This document shows, piece by piece, positions 61,626 through 64,000 of a stretch of 64,000 nt of DNA (within the stretch, counting starts at the first letter, position 1; every line of letters begins with the position of its first letter). The stretch is taken from positions 2,208,347-2,272,346 of the forward strand of contig NZ_KN525716.1 in the NCBI RefSeq assembly GCF_000789235.1, written 5' to 3'. The notes beneath the pieces are model-generated. The model worked only from the letters and a program-made list of their open reading frames with translations. It was not told the origin of the DNA and searched no databases. The translations under genes were made by a program, and so were the position numbers. Source of the DNA: Wocania ichthyoenteri Th78 (GTDB lineage: Bacteria > Bacteroidota > Bacteroidia > Flavobacteriales > Flavobacteriaceae).

Positions 61626-64000
61626 ATGGAATCAAAAACCCTTTTTAGGTATGCAAAAAGTTTTGTTGCCTTTATAATGTTATTTCTCTGGAGTGTATTT
61701 TCATTACATGCACAGTGTCCTAGCATTACTCAACCCCCAACACCAATTAGTGATGCTTCTGGTTTAACATTTCTAGATCTAGATGCAATAGCATCAGCAG
61801 GGAGTGATGTTATTTGGTATAATGCTGCTACAGGTGGTACACCATATAATGATAATCAACTTGTGTATGAAGGCACTTATTATGCTGGAGATTCTTCAGG
61901 AACTTGTGGAGTTAGACAAGCACTAATTGTAGATTTTGAAGTTAATGATTCAGGAGAAAATCTAGATCGATTTTTTTGTAGCAATGATAACCCAACATTT
62001 CAAGATTATATAGATCAAGTTTTGCAACCATCCATTCCTTCAGGGGGTGATGTAGAAATATACTTAGACTTTGAATTAACTACCATAGTTAATGCTATAG
62101 ATCCAATTCTATCTGGACCAGCAGATTATTATATTATATTTATAAATAGTTCGGGAGACAGAAGTCAAATAGAGATAGGTAGTATAGCTGTAATAGCAGC
62201 GCCAGCAAATCCGACACCTACAGATTCTCAAGAATTTTGTTCAGATACTAATCCGACTATAGCGGATTTAAATCCAGGAACTATAGCAACTAATTATAGT
62301 TGGTATAATAATATTGATGGATCAGGTAATACAATCCCTCCAGCTCTTTCAGCAGGAACAGCATTGGTAGATGGAAACACATACTATATAGAAATACAAG
62401 GGTTTTGTAAGAGTGAGCCAGTACCTGTTACCGTAATAATAAGTACACCTGTAGATGCAGGAACTGCATCACCAGCCGAATTTTGTGAAGATGATTTAAT
62501 AACTAATTCGCCTTTGGATTTATTCGGACAATTAACTGGTGAAGATGCAGGCGGAACTTGGACTGATGACAATACAACAGGAGCATTAACAGGAAGTGAT
62601 GTTAATTTAACAATATTACCATTGGGAACTTCTGTATTTACATATACTGTATTAAGTAACAATGCGTGTCCAGATGCTACGTCTGCTGTATCAATAACAG
62701 TTTATGAAACATTATCATCAGGAACACCATCAGCTTTAAATCCTGCTTCTTTTTGTGAAGCAAACCTACCTGCTTCTTTTGATTTGTTTACACTGATTGA
62801 AAATTACGATCCAAATGGTCAATGGACTCAAGGAACAACTAGTACCGATCCAGTTGTTACATCTCCAATTGATTTAACAGGTTTTACACCAGCAACATAT
62901 AATTTTACATATACTCAAAACGTATCACCTAACCCTTGTCCAGAGGAATCTACTACGGTACAAGTTATAGTGTTACAAGATCCAAATGCGGGAATACAAG
63001 TAATACCAGCAATAGAATTTTGTGAAAATGATTTAGCAGCAAACTCACCTTTTGATTTATTTGATGCTCTAACAGCTCCTTATGACAGTGGAGGAACTTG
63101 GACAGATTCTAGTAGTGCAACCGTTTCAAACAATATAGATATTACAGGGTTTACGATTACGGGTAGTCCTTATGAGTATACATACACTGTTGATAATGGA
63201 ACTTGTACAGATGATGAAACCATTTCAATTACAATATTACCTGCACCAGAATCTGGAACAGCAAATCCCCCAGCCGAATTTTGTGAAGATGCTGCACCAG
63301 CAAACTTTGATTTATTTACTTTATTAGAAGGAGAAGATCAGACTGGAACATGGAATGATGATGATGCTTCTGGAGCATTAACAGGTAATACAGTTGATTT
63401 ATCAGGGTTAACACCAGCAACTTATAACTTTACATTTGATGTAGATGCTATAGGGAGTTGTGATGATGTTTTGGTTACAGTAAGTGTAACAATCAATCCG
63501 TTGCCTAATACTGGTACACCAATGGCCGCTACATTTTGCGAAAATAATTTAGTTGCAAATTCGCCTTTAGATTTATTAGGACAATTGACCGGAGAAGATG
63601 CAGGAGGAACATGGACAGATGATAATACATCAGGAGCTTTATCAGGAAGCGATGTTGATTTAACACTACTAACTATTGGTTCTTACAATTTCACTTATAG
63701 TATTACTGATGCAAACGGATGCTCAAATAGTAGCACCGTTACTGTTATAGTTGAAGATGCACCAGAATCAGGTACCGCTAACACACCAGCAGAATATTGC
63801 GAAGGTTCAGCACCAGCAAACTTTGATTTATTTACTTTATTAGAAGGAGAAGATCAGACTGGAACATGGAATGATGATGATGCTTCTGGAGCATTAACAG
63901 GTAATACAGTTGATTTATCAGGGTTAACACCAGCAACTTATAACTTTACATTTGATGTAGATGCTATAGGGAGTTGTGATGATGTTTTGGTTACAGTAAG
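61626..64000 (+). CDS. Large secreted repeat protein (adhesin-like), 5' part
   Basis: The frame from ATG 61626 is open to the window end (at least 791 codons), so the stop is outside. A signal peptide (MESKTLFRYAKSFVAFIM... ending LHAQ) is followed by an Ig-like region and then repeats of about 86 residues. Each starts near AEFCED/ENN and contains LDLFxxL, GTWTDD, GALTG, PATYNFT and a closing VTVxV. Six are visible from 62475. The type is common in T9SS-exported adhesins of this phylum, which usually end in a gliding-motility C-terminal domain; that end is not visible. Confidence 0.85.
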   Translation, partial: MESKTLFRYAKSFVAFIMLFLWSVFSLHAQCPSITQPPTPISDASGLTFLDLDAIASAGSDVIWYNAATGGTPYNDNQLVYEGTYYAGDSSGTCGVRQALIVDFEVNDSGENLDRFFCSNDNPTFQDYIDQVLQPSIPSGGDVEIYLDFELTTIVNAIDPILSGPADYYIIFINSSGDRSQIEIGSIAVIAAPANPTPTDSQEFCSDTNPTIADLNPGTIATNYSWYNNIDGSGNTIPPALSAGTALVDGNTYYIEIQGFCKSEPVPVTVIISTPVDAGTASPAEFCEDDLITNSPLDLFGQLTGEDAGGTWTDDNTTGALTGSDVNLTILPLGTSVFTYTVLSNNACPDATSAVSITVYETLSSGTPSALNPASFCEANLPASFDLFTLIENYDPNGQWTQGTTSTDPVVTSPIDLTGFTPATYNFTYTQNVSPNPCPEESTTVQVIVLQDPNAGIQVIPAIEFCENDLAANSPFDLFDALTAPYDSGGTWTDSSSATVSNNIDITGFTITGSPYEYTYTVDNGTCTDDETISITILPAPESGTANPPAEFCEDAAPANFDLFTLLEGEDQTGTWNDDDASGALTGNTVDLSGLTPATYNFTFDVDAIGSCDDVLVTVSVTINPLPNTGTPMAATFCENNLVANSPLDLLGQLTGEDAGGTWTDDNTSGALSGSDVDLTLLTIGSYNFTYSITDANGCSNSSTVTVIVEDAPESGTANTPAEYCEGSAPANFDLFTLLEGEDQTGTWNDDDASGALTGNTVDLSGLTPATYNFTFDVDAIGSCDDVLVTV
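63294..64000 (+). repeat. Perfect internal repeat in the adhesin-like gene
   Basis: 63294-63484 recurs, apparently without change, at 63810-64000 (period 516 bp, two repeat units). The second copy continues past the window, so true length is unknown. Confidence 0.85.

Noticed and set aside
1..64000. CRISPR arrays
   Set aside because: No regularly spaced short repeats were seen; the only tandem repeats are the 144-bp pair near 2.5 kb and the adhesin coding repeats.

Overview
The window is AT-rich and reads as the chromosome of a member of the Flavobacteriaceae (Bacteroidetes). Five things point there: -7 promoter elements of the form TAnnTTTG; alternative complex III (act operon) followed by cytochrome c oxidase; an exbB-exbD-exbD cluster; secreted RHS/YD-repeat proteins whose signal peptides end in Gln; and the gene order rplM-rpsI-rpsB-tsf-pyrH-frr. 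I cannot name the genus.

Layout. 1-880 is the 3' part of the 2-oxoglutarate dehydrogenase E2 gene, followed at once by a complete IS3-family insertion sequence (891-2283) that separates it from its likely terminator. 2300-2770 holds a tandemly duplicated structured element and a 32-residue membrane ORF. 2768-9214 carries a response regulator, a retropepsin-like protein, tatD, ansA, tRNA-Ser(GGA), the ExbB/ExbD proton channel operon and an outer-membrane barrel. 9250-15270 (minus) holds a membrane protein, rpoN, asnS and an RND-type exporter.

15.4-26.2 kb is an accessory island: two consecutive secreted YD/RHS proteins (1121 and 1351 aa), the second ending in an unrecognised toxin-like tail that overlaps a candidate immunity gene by 11 bp. 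After these come a decayed IS982-type transposase, an intact DDE transposase and a broken lipoprotein gene. A clustered GTAAGC motif occurs at both edges of the island.

26.2-34.95 kb (minus) is the translation cluster (rplM, rpsI, rpsB, tsf, pyrH, frr) plus polA and a DUF5686-like barrel. 35-44 kb is mixed housekeeping: glycosylasparaginase, cutC, a metallophosphoesterase, a cysteine-less thioredoxin, a polysaccharide deacetylase with a repeat inserted in its coding sequence, a large DUF2723 membrane protein, tRNA-Gln(TTG) and a tandem universal stress protein. 44.1-48.6 kb is rimP-nusA-infB, preceded by a terminator-like hairpin in the leader.

49.7-61.4 kb is one respiratory operon, actABCDEF then coxB-coxA: quinol is oxidised by alternative complex III and electrons pass to the haem-copper oxidase. 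The last 2.4 kb is the 5' end of a large secreted protein made of repeats of about 86 residues, running off the window.

The least explained items are the duplicated RNA-like element near 2.5 kb, the RHS tail/immunity pair with its carbohydrate-binding-like insertion, and the shared motif upstream of both edges of the island. No CRISPR array, rRNA or replication origin was seen.
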